This document shows positions 45,699 through 53,910 of a stretch of DNA of 64,000 bases, piece after piece. Source of the DNA: an uncultured Prevotellaceae bacterium. Lineage in GTDB: Bacteria > Bacteroidota > Bacteroidia > Bacteroidales > UBA3663. The stretch spans positions 124,001 to 188,000 of the forward strand of contig ONNR01000004.1 in the NCBI GenBank assembly GCA_900319235.1, given 5' to 3'. Every line of letters begins with the position of its first letter. Within the stretch, counting starts at the first letter, position 1. Below the pieces are notes generated by a model. That model was given only the letters and a program-made list of their open reading frames with translations. It was not told where the DNA came from and did no database searches. Made by a program: the position numbers and the translations under genes.

Positions 45699-46150
45699 GT
45701 ATAACCAATCTGCGCCAAGATTGGTTATGCCGCGAACGAAAAAAGCACTCTGTCGGCCGTCAGAGTGCTTTTTTCGAATGAGGCATAACCTTTTTTGGCT
45801 TAGAATGGTCATTCTCCGATGGTAGCAAGTATCCTGTCGGCCGACATAGTGCTTTCTCCGATTGGAGCATAACCAATTTTGGCCAAAAAAGGGTATGCCG
45901 CGACGGGAGTATAACCAATTTCGGCTAAGAAAGGGTATACCTCGGTTGGATAAAGCACTCTGTCGGCTGTCAGAGTGCTTTCGCAGATAATAGCATAACC
46001 AATTTCGGCTAAGAAAGGGTATACTTCGACTGAATAAAGCACTCTGTCGGCCGTCAGAGTGCTTTATCCGAAAGAGGCATAACCAATTTTGGCCAAGAAA
46101 GGGTATGCTTCTACAGTAGAATACCCAACCTTGGCGCAAAATGGCTATGC
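45699..46150. repeat. Alternating palindrome array 2 (42-bp phase)
   Basis: Eleven palindromes have centres at 45714.5, 45756.5, 45798.5, 45840.5, 45882.5, 45924.5, 45966.5, 46008.5, 46050.5, 46092.5 and 46134.5, a constant 42 bp. Type A has arms GCATAACC and GGGTATGC (or GTATAACC / GGGTATAC) about AATTTTGGCC; type B has arms GCACTCTG and CAGAGTGC about TCGGCCG. The order is A B A B' A A B A B A A, so the AB period is 84 bp as in array 1, though the sequences are unrelated. The array lies between convergent DPP IV and DUF4890 genes. Confidence 0.95.
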
Positions 46151-46223
46151 CTCGATTATAGAAAGGGAATCATGTATCCCGCTTATTCCATTTCGCGACA
46201 ATCTTGCGTTATAGATGGAGTTG

Positions 46224-46724
46224 CTAGAATCCACCTTCGTCGAAGCCGTCACCTCTGAAGGCTCGGCCGCCAAATTCGTTGGGGCGCTGACCACGTCCAC
46301 GCTGCATATTCTGTCCGTCGGGGCGAGGTCCACGCTGGCCACCCATCATCGGGCGGCGATCAAGGGCCTTCTCAAGATATTCGATGTAGAGTTCTGTGCC
46401 AAGGATGGCGCGCAGCTGCTTGCGTCCTTCGGCGCGCTTTGCTTCCATCTGTGCGCGTCGTGCCTCGCGTGCCTCCTTGTCGAGTTTCTTGCCCTTTTCA
46501 CCGTCTGCCTTCATCTCTTCGAGGTAGTTCTCGTTGAGCTTGGCTATTTCGACTTGCTGGGCTGTGGTGAGGTTGAGCTGGTTGGTGATGGCTGTGTCGG
46601 CCAACTGGAACATCTGCTGACGGAAGCCGTCACGCATGCCTCGTTTCTGGGGTTGGTCTTGTGCCAATACACTGCTTGTCATCATTGTCATGCAGCAAAT
46701 GGCTGCCAAAAGAATCTTTTTCAT
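46224..46724 (-). CDS. DUF4890 / Spy-like periplasmic protein
   Basis: A 166-aa exported protein (signal peptide KKILLAAICCMTMMTSSVLA) with a long charged alpha-helical core (LNLTTAQQVEIAKLNENYLEEM, then EAREARRAQMEAKRAEGRKQLRAILG) matching the DUF4890 family, similar in layout to the LTxxQ chaperones Spy and CpxP. The C-terminus is Arg/Gly-rich and low in complexity (PRPDGQNMQRGRGQRP). A periplasmic chaperone or stress-sensor role is inferred. It converges on palindrome array 2. Confidence 0.8.
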   Translation of the reverse strand: MKKILLAAICCMTMMTSSVLAQDQPQKRGMRDGFRQQMFQLADTAITNQLNLTTAQQVEIAKLNENYLEEMKADGEKGKKLDKEAREARRAQMEAKRAEGRKQLRAILGTELYIEYLEKALDRRPMMGGQRGPRPDGQNMQRGRGQRPNEFGGRAFRGDGFDEGGF

Positions 46725-46863
46725 TTTGTAGTTTGTTTGTTTTGTTAATAGATTTTATTTATTGATAATTACCAACTTTGCCTTTTTGACCTTGCAAAAT
46801 CTGAAAAGTTTATTGGTAGGGAACGTAAATTTCGACGAATCGCGAATTTTTCAGCACAAATAT

Positions 46864-46934
46864 TTTGTTTGTTAGAATAAAATGTTTATCTTTGCGACCG
46901 CAAAACCGGGGAACGTGACGTGTCACCACTCCCG
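46864..46934 (+). promoter_or_regulatory. rpsP promoter and leader stem
   Basis: TTTG (46864-46867), 19 nt, TATCTTTG (46887-46894). The leader contains GTGAC-GT-GTCAC (46915-46926) enclosed by CGGG (46907-46910) and CCCG (46931-46934), a compact two-part hairpin about 45 nt before the S16 start. It could be an autoregulatory site. Confidence 0.75.
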
Positions 46935-46978
46935 CCTAGGATTGCACAAGTATTAACATCTTTAAATCAATTTGCGAA

Positions 46979-47521
46979 ATGGCTACAAAGATCCGTCTTG
47001 CACGACATGGTCACAAGGACTACGCTGTATACAGCATCGTAGTCGCAGATAGCAGAGCGCCACGTGATGGTAAGTATATTGAGAAGATCGGTACTTACAA
47101 TCCCAACACCAACCCTGCTACTATTCAACTCGATTTCAACCGCGCCCTCTACTGGGTCGAGACTGGTGCACAGCCCACTCTCACCGCTGGTCGTATTCTC
47201 TCCTACAAGGGTGTTCTCATGATGAAGCACCTCAACGGAGGTGTGAAGAAGGGTGCCCTCACCGCCGAGCAGGCTCAGGCTAAGTTCGACGCTTGGATGA
47301 AAGCCAAGGAGGCTAAGATCACTTCTAAGATCTCTGGTCTTGCTGCCGAAGCTGCCAAGAAGGTGAAGGAGGCTGCCAATGCTGAGGTTGCAGTTAAGAA
47401 CGCCAAGGCTGAGGCTCTGGCTGCCAAGAAGGCTGAGGCTGCTGCTAAGGCTGCTGCCGCTGCTGCTGAGGCTGCCGCTGCTGCTGAGGCTGCTGCCGCT
47501 GAAACCTCTGCCGAAGCTTAA
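46979..47521 (+). CDS. rpsP: 30S ribosomal protein S16 with Ala-rich extension
   Basis: A 180-aa ribosomal protein. Residues 1-85 are the conserved S16 core ([48 protein letters not shown]). The rest is an alanine/lysine/glutamate-rich helical tail ending in a run of Ala and Glu, about 95 residues beyond the 82-aa E. coli protein. Extended S16 is usual in Bacteroidota, but the terminal poly-Ala section is low complexity and probably variable. It has a strong promoter and a following terminator, so it appears monocistronic. Confidence 0.97.
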   Translation: MATKIRLARHGHKDYAVYSIVVADSRAPRDGKYIEKIGTYNPNTNPATIQLDFNRALYWVETGAQPTLTAGRILSYKGVLMMKHLNGGVKKGALTAEQAQAKFDAWMKAKEAKITSKISGLAAEAAKKVKEAANAEVAVKNAKAEALAAKKAEAAAKAAAAAAEAAAAAEAAAAETSAEA

Positions 47522-47541
47522 TCGAGTTTCGATAAAGGCAC

Positions 47542-47574
47542 ACCGGATCATCGTCCCGATGGTCCGGTTTTTTT
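47542..47574 (+). terminator. Terminator after rpsP
   Basis: ACCGGA-CATC (47542-47552) pairs with GATG-TCCGGT (47558-47568) with a mismatch, followed by seven Ts. Confidence 0.9.
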
Positions 47575-47593
47575 AGCATCATTTCTTTCCCAT

Positions 47594-48598
47594 ATGCGTT
47601 CTGCAATCTTTTTCTCATTATTCTTTCTCTTTGCATCCTTTGCCTCTTCCGTGGCTCAGGACAGGCAGAATGTGCAGCAACAGTGCATCATGTTCTGGAA
47701 TGTTGAGAATGCCTTCTGGCCTTCCGATGATTCACTCCATCAGGACGACGAGTTCACGCCTGAGGGAATCCGTCATTGGACGCGCTCACGTCTGCGTCAG
47801 AAGTTATTGCAGTTGTCGCGTGTCATCCTTGCTGCTGGCGATGGCAAGGCGCCCATGATTGTAGGGTTGGCCGAAATAGAGGGCGATAGTGTGATGCACT
47901 ACTGGACGCACTCCACGCCCCTTTGGGATTTGCATTACAACTACATCGTCAGCAACGGTCCTGATGTGCGAGGCATCCAGACGGCTTTGCTCTATCAGCC
48001 TACCGACTTCAAGCTGCTCCATGCCGACTTCCATCGTGTCCAGTTGCCCGATGGAGTCCGTCCTACGCGCGATGTGCTTCATGCCGCTGGGCGTATCGTG
48101 AATGGCGATACCCTCGATGTCATCGTCTGTCATCTGCCAAGTCGCTTGGGTGGGTCCAAGCAGTCGCAGTCCGCTCGCGATGCTGCACATCATACGGTGA
48201 TGCATCTTGCTGACAGCATACGTCACTGTCGCCGGCATCCCGCCATCGTCATTATGGGTGATATGAACGACTATGCTCGTAAGTCCAGGGCTTGGTGGGG
48301 CAAGGATTATGTGAATCTGATGGCACCGTTGCAAAAGTCCCTGAAGACTCATCCTTCGTCCTACGGTAGTCACAAGTATCAGGGCGAATGGGGATTCCTC
48401 GACCAGTTCATCGTCAACACAACATCTTCGCCCTCTTTCTCCATCTCCAATGCCCGTGTCTTCTACCTCCCGTTTATGCTTGCCGAAGACACCAGCCATT
48501 TGGGACATCGCCCCGCACGAAGCTATTATGGGTACCAGTATGAGGGAGGATATAGCGATCACCTGCCTATTTTGCTCGATTTCGATGTCTATTTCTAG
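47594..48598 (+). CDS. Secreted endonuclease/exonuclease/phosphatase-family protein
   Basis: A 334-aa protein with a signal peptide (RSAIFFSLFFLFASFASSVA). The EEP fold is shown by MFWNVENAFWP, PMIVGLAEIEGDSV, VIVCHLPSRLGGS, PAIVIMGDMNDYA and the closing GGYSDHLPILLDF, carrying the Asn, Glu, Asp/Asn and Asp-His residues of the metal-dependent phosphoesterase site. A periplasmic or secreted nuclease or phosphodiesterase is likely; the substrate is unknown. Confidence 0.88.
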   Translation: MRSAIFFSLFFLFASFASSVAQDRQNVQQQCIMFWNVENAFWPSDDSLHQDDEFTPEGIRHWTRSRLRQKLLQLSRVILAAGDGKAPMIVGLAEIEGDSVMHYWTHSTPLWDLHYNYIVSNGPDVRGIQTALLYQPTDFKLLHADFHRVQLPDGVRPTRDVLHAAGRIVNGDTLDVIVCHLPSRLGGSKQSQSARDAAHHTVMHLADSIRHCRRHPAIVIMGDMNDYARKSRAWWGKDYVNLMAPLQKSLKTHPSSYGSHKYQGEWGFLDQFIVNTTSSPSFSISNARVFYLPFMLAEDTSHLGHRPARSYYGYQYEGGYSDHLPILLDFDVYF

Positions 48599-48646
48599 GC
48601 AAAAACGTTGAATTTTCGCTTCAAAAGACAAATTCTTTTCAAAAAA

Positions 48647-48678
48647 TTTGGAGATATAACAAAAATACGCTATCTTTG
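48647..48678 (+). promoter_or_regulatory. Promoter of tRNA-Thr
   Basis: TTTG (48647-48650) and TATCTTTG (48671-48678) are 20 nt apart and 22 bp before the tRNA. Confidence 0.85.
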
Positions 48679-48700
48679 CACCCGCTTTTGAGCGAATATT

Positions 48701-48773
<73 letters not shown>

Positions 48774-48811
48774 CCCCATAATATAAAAGGGATTTAATGG
48801 TAAATCACGAA

Positions 48812-48848
48812 AACGACCTTGCTTGCGAAAGTAAGGTCGTTCATTTTA
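48812..48848. terminator. Hairpin terminator after tRNA-Thr
   Basis: A 9-bp stem, AACGACCTT (48812-48820) with AAGGTCGTT (48833-48841), with a GCTTGCGAAAGT loop like that of candidate small RNA 2. It lies between the tRNA and the convergent symporter gene. Confidence 0.75.
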
Positions 48849-48866
48849 TCTGAATGCATTGTTGTT

Positions 48867-50357
48867 TCAGTTCTTTCTTATCGAGGCAACCAGCAGTCCT
48901 AACGCTGTCAGTGCTCCATTGATCAGCAGCATCTCGTAGCCAATTTTATAACCATTGAACCACGCTTCGGAGTTTTGATCGAGAATCCAGCAGAGTAGGG
49001 GCGAAGCGATGCAGATCATCGGTATCCACCATCCATCCTTCACCTTGCACTTCGTGAACATACCGAAGAAGAAGAGTCCGATGAGCGGACCATAGGTGTA
49101 GGATGCCACAACATAGACGGCGTTGATGACCGAGCCCGATGCCAGCAGATGGAAAAGGTAGATCATGAATCCCATCATGATGGAGTTGATGATGTGCACC
49201 CAGAAACGTTTTCCTTCTATCGAACCCCTCAAACCATTCGAACCTTCCCCACTGGGCGCTTTGCGCAGAAAGTCCACCATAATGGCTGTGGTCAGCGCAG
49301 TGACTGCCGAACCTGCCGACGAGAAGGCGGCGGCCACAAGTCCAAGGACGAAGAGTACACTCACGATGAGGGGCAGGAAGGGCTGTCCCGTGGTCGGATT
49401 GATGCCTGTGGCAAGATATGGGAAGAGCTCGTCTCCGCTCTTGTCAACACCTACTTCTCGCGCGTACATATATAATAATATACCCAGCGAAAGGAAGATG
49501 ATGTTGACGGGTAGGAACCCGAAACCATACGAGACCATATTCTTCTGGGCCTCCTTCAGCGATTTGCACGAGAGGTTCTTCTGCATCATGTCCTGGTCAA
49601 GACCTGTCATGGCGATGGTCGTGAACATGCCGCCCAGGAATTGTTTCCAGAAGTAGCGCGTGTCGTTGGCGTCGTCGAAGAACCACACCCTCGACATCGG
49701 GCTTTCGGCTATAGTGCCACACAGTCCCTTGAAGTCCAATCCCATGGCCGAACTGATGCAAATCACAAAGCCAATCATAGCTGCCAGTAGGCAGAGGGTT
49801 TGAAGCAGGTCGGTCCAGACGAGTGTTTTCACACCGCCACGGAACGAGTACAGCCAGACGATGAGCATGATGCAGGCCACCGATAGGCCGAAGGGTACGC
49901 CCAGTTGGTCAAAGAGCACAAGTTGCAGTACGACGGCCGTGAGATACATTCTGACTGCGCAGCCAAGATACTTGCTCAGGAGGAAGAAGGCAGCACCCGT
50001 CTTGTGGGCATAGCGCCCGTAGCGCTGCTCCAGATAGACGTAGATGCTCGAAAGCCCAAGGCGATAGTAGAGGGGCAGAAGGATATATGCCACGGCAAAA
50101 TAGCCGCAGACGAAACCAATCACCATTTGGATGTAGCTCATCTGCTTCGCCTCGACCATACCAGGCACACTCACATAGGTCACGCCCGAGATGGATGTAC
50201 CAATCATGGCAATCGCTACCACCCACCAGGGGCTCTTGCGATCGCCACGATAGAAGGTTTCGGTGTCACGGTCACGTCGGCGGGTAGTCCACCAGCTGAC
50301 GCCGAACACCATCAGGAAGTAAAGGACGATGACGCCCAGTACCAGTGTTGCGTTCAT
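48867..50357 (-). CDS. Sodium:solute symporter
   Basis: A 496-aa SSS-family transporter with about 13 hydrophobic helices. The family motif region GGVKTLVWTDLLQ and VSFVSVPGM-like VTYVSVPGMVEAKQM are clear. It starts directly after the GH43 stop (no gap), so it probably imports a sugar released by that enzyme. The loop APSGEGSNGLRGSIEGKRF is encoded across three degenerate 9-bp units of the CCCTCGAAC family (49217-49243), the same unit type found in radA. Substrate is inferred only. Confidence 0.9.
   Translation of the reverse strand: MNATLVLGVIVLYFLMVFGVSWWTTRRRDRDTETFYRGDRKSPWWVVAIAMIGTSISGVTYVSVPGMVEAKQMSYIQMVIGFVCGYFAVAYILLPLYYRLGLSSIYVYLEQRYGRYAHKTGAAFFLLSKYLGCAVRMYLTAVVLQLVLFDQLGVPFGLSVACIMLIVWLYSFRGGVKTLVWTDLLQTLCLLAAMIGFVICISSAMGLDFKGLCGTIAESPMSRVWFFDDANDTRYFWKQFLGGMFTTIAMTGLDQDMMQKNLSCKSLKEAQKNMVSYGFGFLPVNIIFLSLGILLYMYAREVGVDKSGDELFPYLATGINPTTGQPFLPLIVSVLFVLGLVAAAFSSAGSAVTALTTAIMVDFLRKAPSGEGSNGLRGSIEGKRFWVHIINSIMMGFMIYLFHLLASGSVINAVYVVASYTYGPLIGLFFFGMFTKCKVKDGWWIPMICIASPLLCWILDQNSEAWFNGYKIGYEMLLINGALTALGLLVASIRKN
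49217..49243 (-). repeat. Degenerate 9-bp repeat inside symporter gene
   Basis: Three plus-strand units CTATCGAAC, CCCTCAAAC, CATTCGAAC. They encode a polar loop between membrane helices, keeping the frame. Confidence 0.6.
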
Positions 50358-52109
50358 TTACTTTTCGAATCTGATCCAATCAATGTCAAGGAAGGCACCG
50401 TCGTTCTTCACGCCGGGACGGGAATTGTAGAAACCGAGTTTCGCACCGATCCAGCGGCCTTCCTTCACGGTGAATTCGTCACCGATTTTCTTGTATTTCT
50501 TGCCGTCGAAGCTGTAGTAGAATTGTGCCTTCGACTTGATGGCATTGCCGGTGCCTTCGCTCTTCACTGTGACGCGTACATAGACGTCCTGCGTAGCCAT
50601 ACGGGGCTGTGGGATGTCATCGACGGCATACTTCTGCGTGTAGGGCGCTTTCATCTTCGACATCTTCAGTTCCACGCGCTTCTCGATATTCTCGGCCTTG
50701 CCTTTCATCGCATCAGCGCAGGTGACGTAGCGTAGTTCGCATCCGTCGCTGATGCTGACGATTTTGAGCGCTGCGTAGTCCTGTCCCTTGATGATGAAGC
50801 CGCCTTCTTCCCCTTTGTCCTTGTATTCGGGATTGGGGATGAACTGCATCTTGGCTGTTGCTGTGAAGTTCTCCGTGGGGAACTTCTGGAGTAGGGCGTT
50901 CTGCAGGTCTGAGAGGTTCTTGAAGCCGTCAGGGCGCTGTACTCCGTAGAGGCGCAGTTTGCTCTTGTTGGCATCGCAGAAGTACCAGTAGTGGCTGTAA
51001 GGGCCTTCAAACTGCCATTGCAGACCTAGTTCGGGAGCGTCGAACTCGTCGTCCTCAACAGGTTGGAACTCGCCCGAAGAGGGAAGGTTGGGTTTCTTCC
51101 ATTGTGCAACGGCATCGCCGCATCCGTCACCATCCTTGTCTTCGCCGATCACGAGCCAGTCGTTCACCCATCGTGCAGGCTGCAGATGCACTACGCGTCC
51201 GTAGGCATGCTTGTCCTGGAAGTGAAGGAACCAGTCTTCGCCGTTTTGTGTATCAACCCACGCGCCTTGGTGAGGGCCGTTGACCTTCGACTTGCCTTGA
51301 GCCAGGCCCACATACTCCTCATAGGGACCGAAGGGACTGCGGCTGCGGAGTTCCACCTGCCAGCCGTACTTCACGCCACCAGCGGGGCTGAAGATGTAGT
51401 AGTAGCCGTTGCGCTTGTAGAACTTCGTGCCCTCGATGGTGGGCTGGTCCTCGTGTCCATCATATACGATACGTGAAGGACCGATTACCTTGGTGCCATC
51501 AGGCGACATTGGAGCTACAAAAAGAACAGATTTAACACCGGCACGCGAGCCTGCACAACCGTGCGAAAGGTAGGCCTTGCCGTCTTCGTCCCACAAGGGG
51601 CAGCAGTCAATCATTCCCTTGCCCTTCTTCACCCAGACGATAGGCTCCCACGTGCCTGCAGGGTCTTGTGTCTTGGTCATGAAAAGGCCTTGGTCGGGAT
51701 CGCCGCAATAGATGTAGAACCACCCGTCGTGATAACGAATGGCGGGAGCCCACACATAGTTGCCGTGCTGGATCTTCTTGTGCCAGTCGAGGTCGGTACC
51801 TTCGTATTCCGGGAGAACGGGATAGTCGTCGGTCAGGGCATGTCCGATGAGCTCCCAGTTCACCAGGTCGGTGCTATGGAGGATTTGCAGTCCTGGGAAG
51901 CAGGCAAACGACGACGATGTCATATAGTAGTCATTACCCACACGGCATACGTCGGGGTCAGAGTAGTCGGCATCGATCACCGGATTCTTGTACATGCCGT
52001 TCTTCAGGTTGGGGTTCCAGGTCTTCGAAGGTGCCTGGGCTTGCATGGTCGCAGTCATGCCAAGTGTCAAGGCGATGACGCCCACAAGTGATGTGATAGT
52101 TCTTTTCAT
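50358..52109 (-). CDS. Secreted glycoside hydrolase family 43 with C-terminal lectin-like domain
   Basis: A 583-aa protein with a signal peptide (KRTITSLVGVIALTLGMTATMQA). The propeller starts with VIDADYSDPDVCRVGNDYYM (base Asp51), then APAIRYHDGWFYIYCGDPDQG, the second Asp in MIDCCPLWDEDGKAYLSHG and the acid Glu in QPTIEGTKFYKRNGYYYIFSP. Residues about 370-583 form a concanavalin-like domain as in GH43 beta-xylosidases (DEFDAPELGLQWQFEG). Likely xylosidase or arabinofuranosidase. It is between an AraC-type regulator and a symporter on one strand. Confidence 0.92.
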   Translation of the reverse strand: MKRTITSLVGVIALTLGMTATMQAQAPSKTWNPNLKNGMYKNPVIDADYSDPDVCRVGNDYYMTSSSFACFPGLQILHSTDLVNWELIGHALTDDYPVLPEYEGTDLDWHKKIQHGNYVWAPAIRYHDGWFYIYCGDPDQGLFMTKTQDPAGTWEPIVWVKKGKGMIDCCPLWDEDGKAYLSHGCAGSRAGVKSVLFVAPMSPDGTKVIGPSRIVYDGHEDQPTIEGTKFYKRNGYYYIFSPAGGVKYGWQVELRSRSPFGPYEEYVGLAQGKSKVNGPHQGAWVDTQNGEDWFLHFQDKHAYGRVVHLQPARWVNDWLVIGEDKDGDGCGDAVAQWKKPNLPSSGEFQPVEDDEFDAPELGLQWQFEGPYSHYWYFCDANKSKLRLYGVQRPDGFKNLSDLQNALLQKFPTENFTATAKMQFIPNPEYKDKGEEGGFIIKGQDYAALKIVSISDGCELRYVTCADAMKGKAENIEKRVELKMSKMKAPYTQKYAVDDIPQPRMATQDVYVRVTVKSEGTGNAIKSKAQFYYSFDGKKYKKIGDEFTVKEGRWIGAKLGFYNSRPGVKNDGAFLDIDWIRFEK

Positions 52110-52140
52110 GTCGTTTAACTGTATTGAAAAATAGTGTGTT

Positions 52141-53682
52141 TTATTGTTGACGGATGAGTTTTTGATAGGCAGCAGGAGTCATGCCAAGTATGCGCTTGAA
52201 CGCCTGATTGAAGCTCGTGGGCGATTTGTAGCCAAGTTGTTCGGCAAGCACGGCCATAGTAGGATTACCATATTTCTCGGTGTCTGCCAGTCGGCGTGAG
52301 GCTTCTCTGATGCGGTATTCATTCAGGTAGGTCTTGAAGTTCTTTCCATAGGTCGCATTGATGGCCCATGACACATATTTCGTGTTCGAACCCACCAGAT
52401 TGGCCAGTGTCTGCAGCCCGAAGTCAGGGTCACTGATGGTGTGGCTGTCCTCCATGACCTTGGCGATGGCAATGAGCAGCATGTCTGACTGTTGCTTGCT
52501 AAGCAGTGGTGCTGCGCATTCGTAGCTCTCCTCGTCCATGGCGTTGCCACTCACTTCATTCTTGTCTCTGTCGTTGGCAATTTCAGCAAGTGGATTGGCT
52601 TGGGAATCTGATGGGGCAGGAGCCTTGAAGTATTCATCGCTCAACCTGTTCTGCATCTCAAGTTGCTTGTTCAGTTCGTTGTGCTTCTCGATAAGCAGTC
52701 GTTGTGTAGACACAAGTTCTCGATTCTGTCGGAAGATGTAGCTGATCAAAACGATGAGCGCTACCAGCATAAGTGAAAAAAGGACGATGACAGCTAAAAG
52801 TGTGCGGTTGCGGCTGTTGAGCGAACTGATCTCAAGGATATTGTGCTGCGTCTCGTAATCGACGATGCGCCCTCGCTTGCTATTGAATTCACGTTCGTTG
52901 AAGAGCGAGTCGGAAAGGCTGACGAATAGTCGCTGGTAGCGCATCGACGCGCTGTCGTTGTGCTGCTTGCGATAGAGGTTTGATAGTTTCTCATAAGCGG
53001 TAACGAGAGGGCTCATATAGCCGCCTTCTTTCGAAAGCTTCTCGCATTGCAGATACCAGTCAATGGCCTGCTTTTCGTTGCCCAGTTCCTCTTCGAGTGT
53101 GCCCAGTTGCCCCATTTGCGAGACTGCAAAATGCCCGTCCATCTCATGGTTGCGGGCATAGTCGAGTGCCTGTGTGTGCATAAAGATGGCTGCATGAAGA
53201 TCTTTGCGCACACGTGCTAGTAATCCTTGATTAAGATAATTGTAGAAGCGTGTCAGATTAGGGTCCTCCATATCTAATGGTCCTAATTTGTCGTAGCACT
53301 TTTGCGCCTCATCGGCATCGCCCATCATGCAGTAGCACATCAGCATATTGGCACCTGCACGCGAGCGCATCAATTCATTGCCCGCGTTTTGGGCCTTGTT
53401 GTAGCATTGCGTGTAGTAGTGCAAAGCTTGCTCGTAGTCGTTGAACATCGAATGGATGTTGCCGATCGAAAGAAGCGCTTTCTCCATGGCAATCTCATTG
53501 CTGGTGCCATCGGCCCTTTCTACAGCCTTGGCAAGCGCGTCCAGTGCATCCATATATCGGTATTCGTTATAATAATGATGGGCGGCATTGACGAGACTGT
53601 CAGCATCTTCGCTGTGCGTCATGGCACACAACGAAGGCAAAAGACTGAGGCAAGTCAATAGTGCAAGGAGCGCTTTCTTCAT
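52141..53682 (-). CDS. TPR / membrane-anchored AraC-type regulator
   Basis: A 513-aa protein with a signal-like N-terminus (KKALLALLTCLSLLPSLCA), tetratricopeptide-type helical repeats (about residues 25-290, YNEYRYMDALDALAKAVERA, DYEQALHYYTQCYNKA), one membrane helix (about 295-318, LLAVIVLFSLMLVALIVLISYIF), and a C-terminal AraC HTH (about 410-513, YLNEYRIREASRRL, AEQLGYKSPTSFNQAFKRILGMTPAAYQK). The layout suggests a periplasmic or membrane sensor with a cytoplasmic DNA-binding end. It precedes the GH43 gene by 31 bp and probably controls it. A minus-strand TAACTTTG lies at 53725-53732. Confidence 0.9.
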   Translation of the reverse strand: MKKALLALLTCLSLLPSLCAMTHSEDADSLVNAAHHYYNEYRYMDALDALAKAVERADGTSNEIAMEKALLSIGNIHSMFNDYEQALHYYTQCYNKAQNAGNELMRSRAGANMLMCYCMMGDADEAQKCYDKLGPLDMEDPNLTRFYNYLNQGLLARVRKDLHAAIFMHTQALDYARNHEMDGHFAVSQMGQLGTLEEELGNEKQAIDWYLQCEKLSKEGGYMSPLVTAYEKLSNLYRKQHNDSASMRYQRLFVSLSDSLFNEREFNSKRGRIVDYETQHNILEISSLNSRNRTLLAVIVLFSLMLVALIVLISYIFRQNRELVSTQRLLIEKHNELNKQLEMQNRLSDEYFKAPAPSDSQANPLAEIANDRDKNEVSGNAMDEESYECAAPLLSKQQSDMLLIAIAKVMEDSHTISDPDFGLQTLANLVGSNTKYVSWAINATYGKNFKTYLNEYRIREASRRLADTEKYGNPTMAVLAEQLGYKSPTSFNQAFKRILGMTPAAYQKLIRQQ

Positions 53683-53834
53683 TATTTAGCTTACGAGGGG
53701 TAATTATAGTCCCTGAATCTTTGGCAAAGTTACACATTTTTTCCATATTCTGTAAGCAAAGTGAGCAAAAATCAACCGAAATCCATCTTTTTTTATTCAA
53801 TTTCTTGAAAATGTCGAATCCAAGAGCCACTTTT

Positions 53835-53866
53835 TTTGCATTAATCGCCCAAATTGACTATTTTTG
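53835..53866 (+). promoter_or_regulatory. Promoter of the large secreted protein gene
   Basis: TTTG (53835-53838), 20 nt, TATTTTTG (53859-53866), about 45 bp before the ATG at 53911. Confidence 0.8.
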
Positions 53867-53910
53867 CAGCATTGAATTCATCTTTTTATTCACATTTAAT
53901 AATTCACAAC

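Noticed and set aside
45663..46139. 158-aa repeat protein on the minus strand
   Set aside because: The frame is open because the repeat unit is a multiple of three; the DNA symmetry and lack of signal or family likeness favour a non-coding array.
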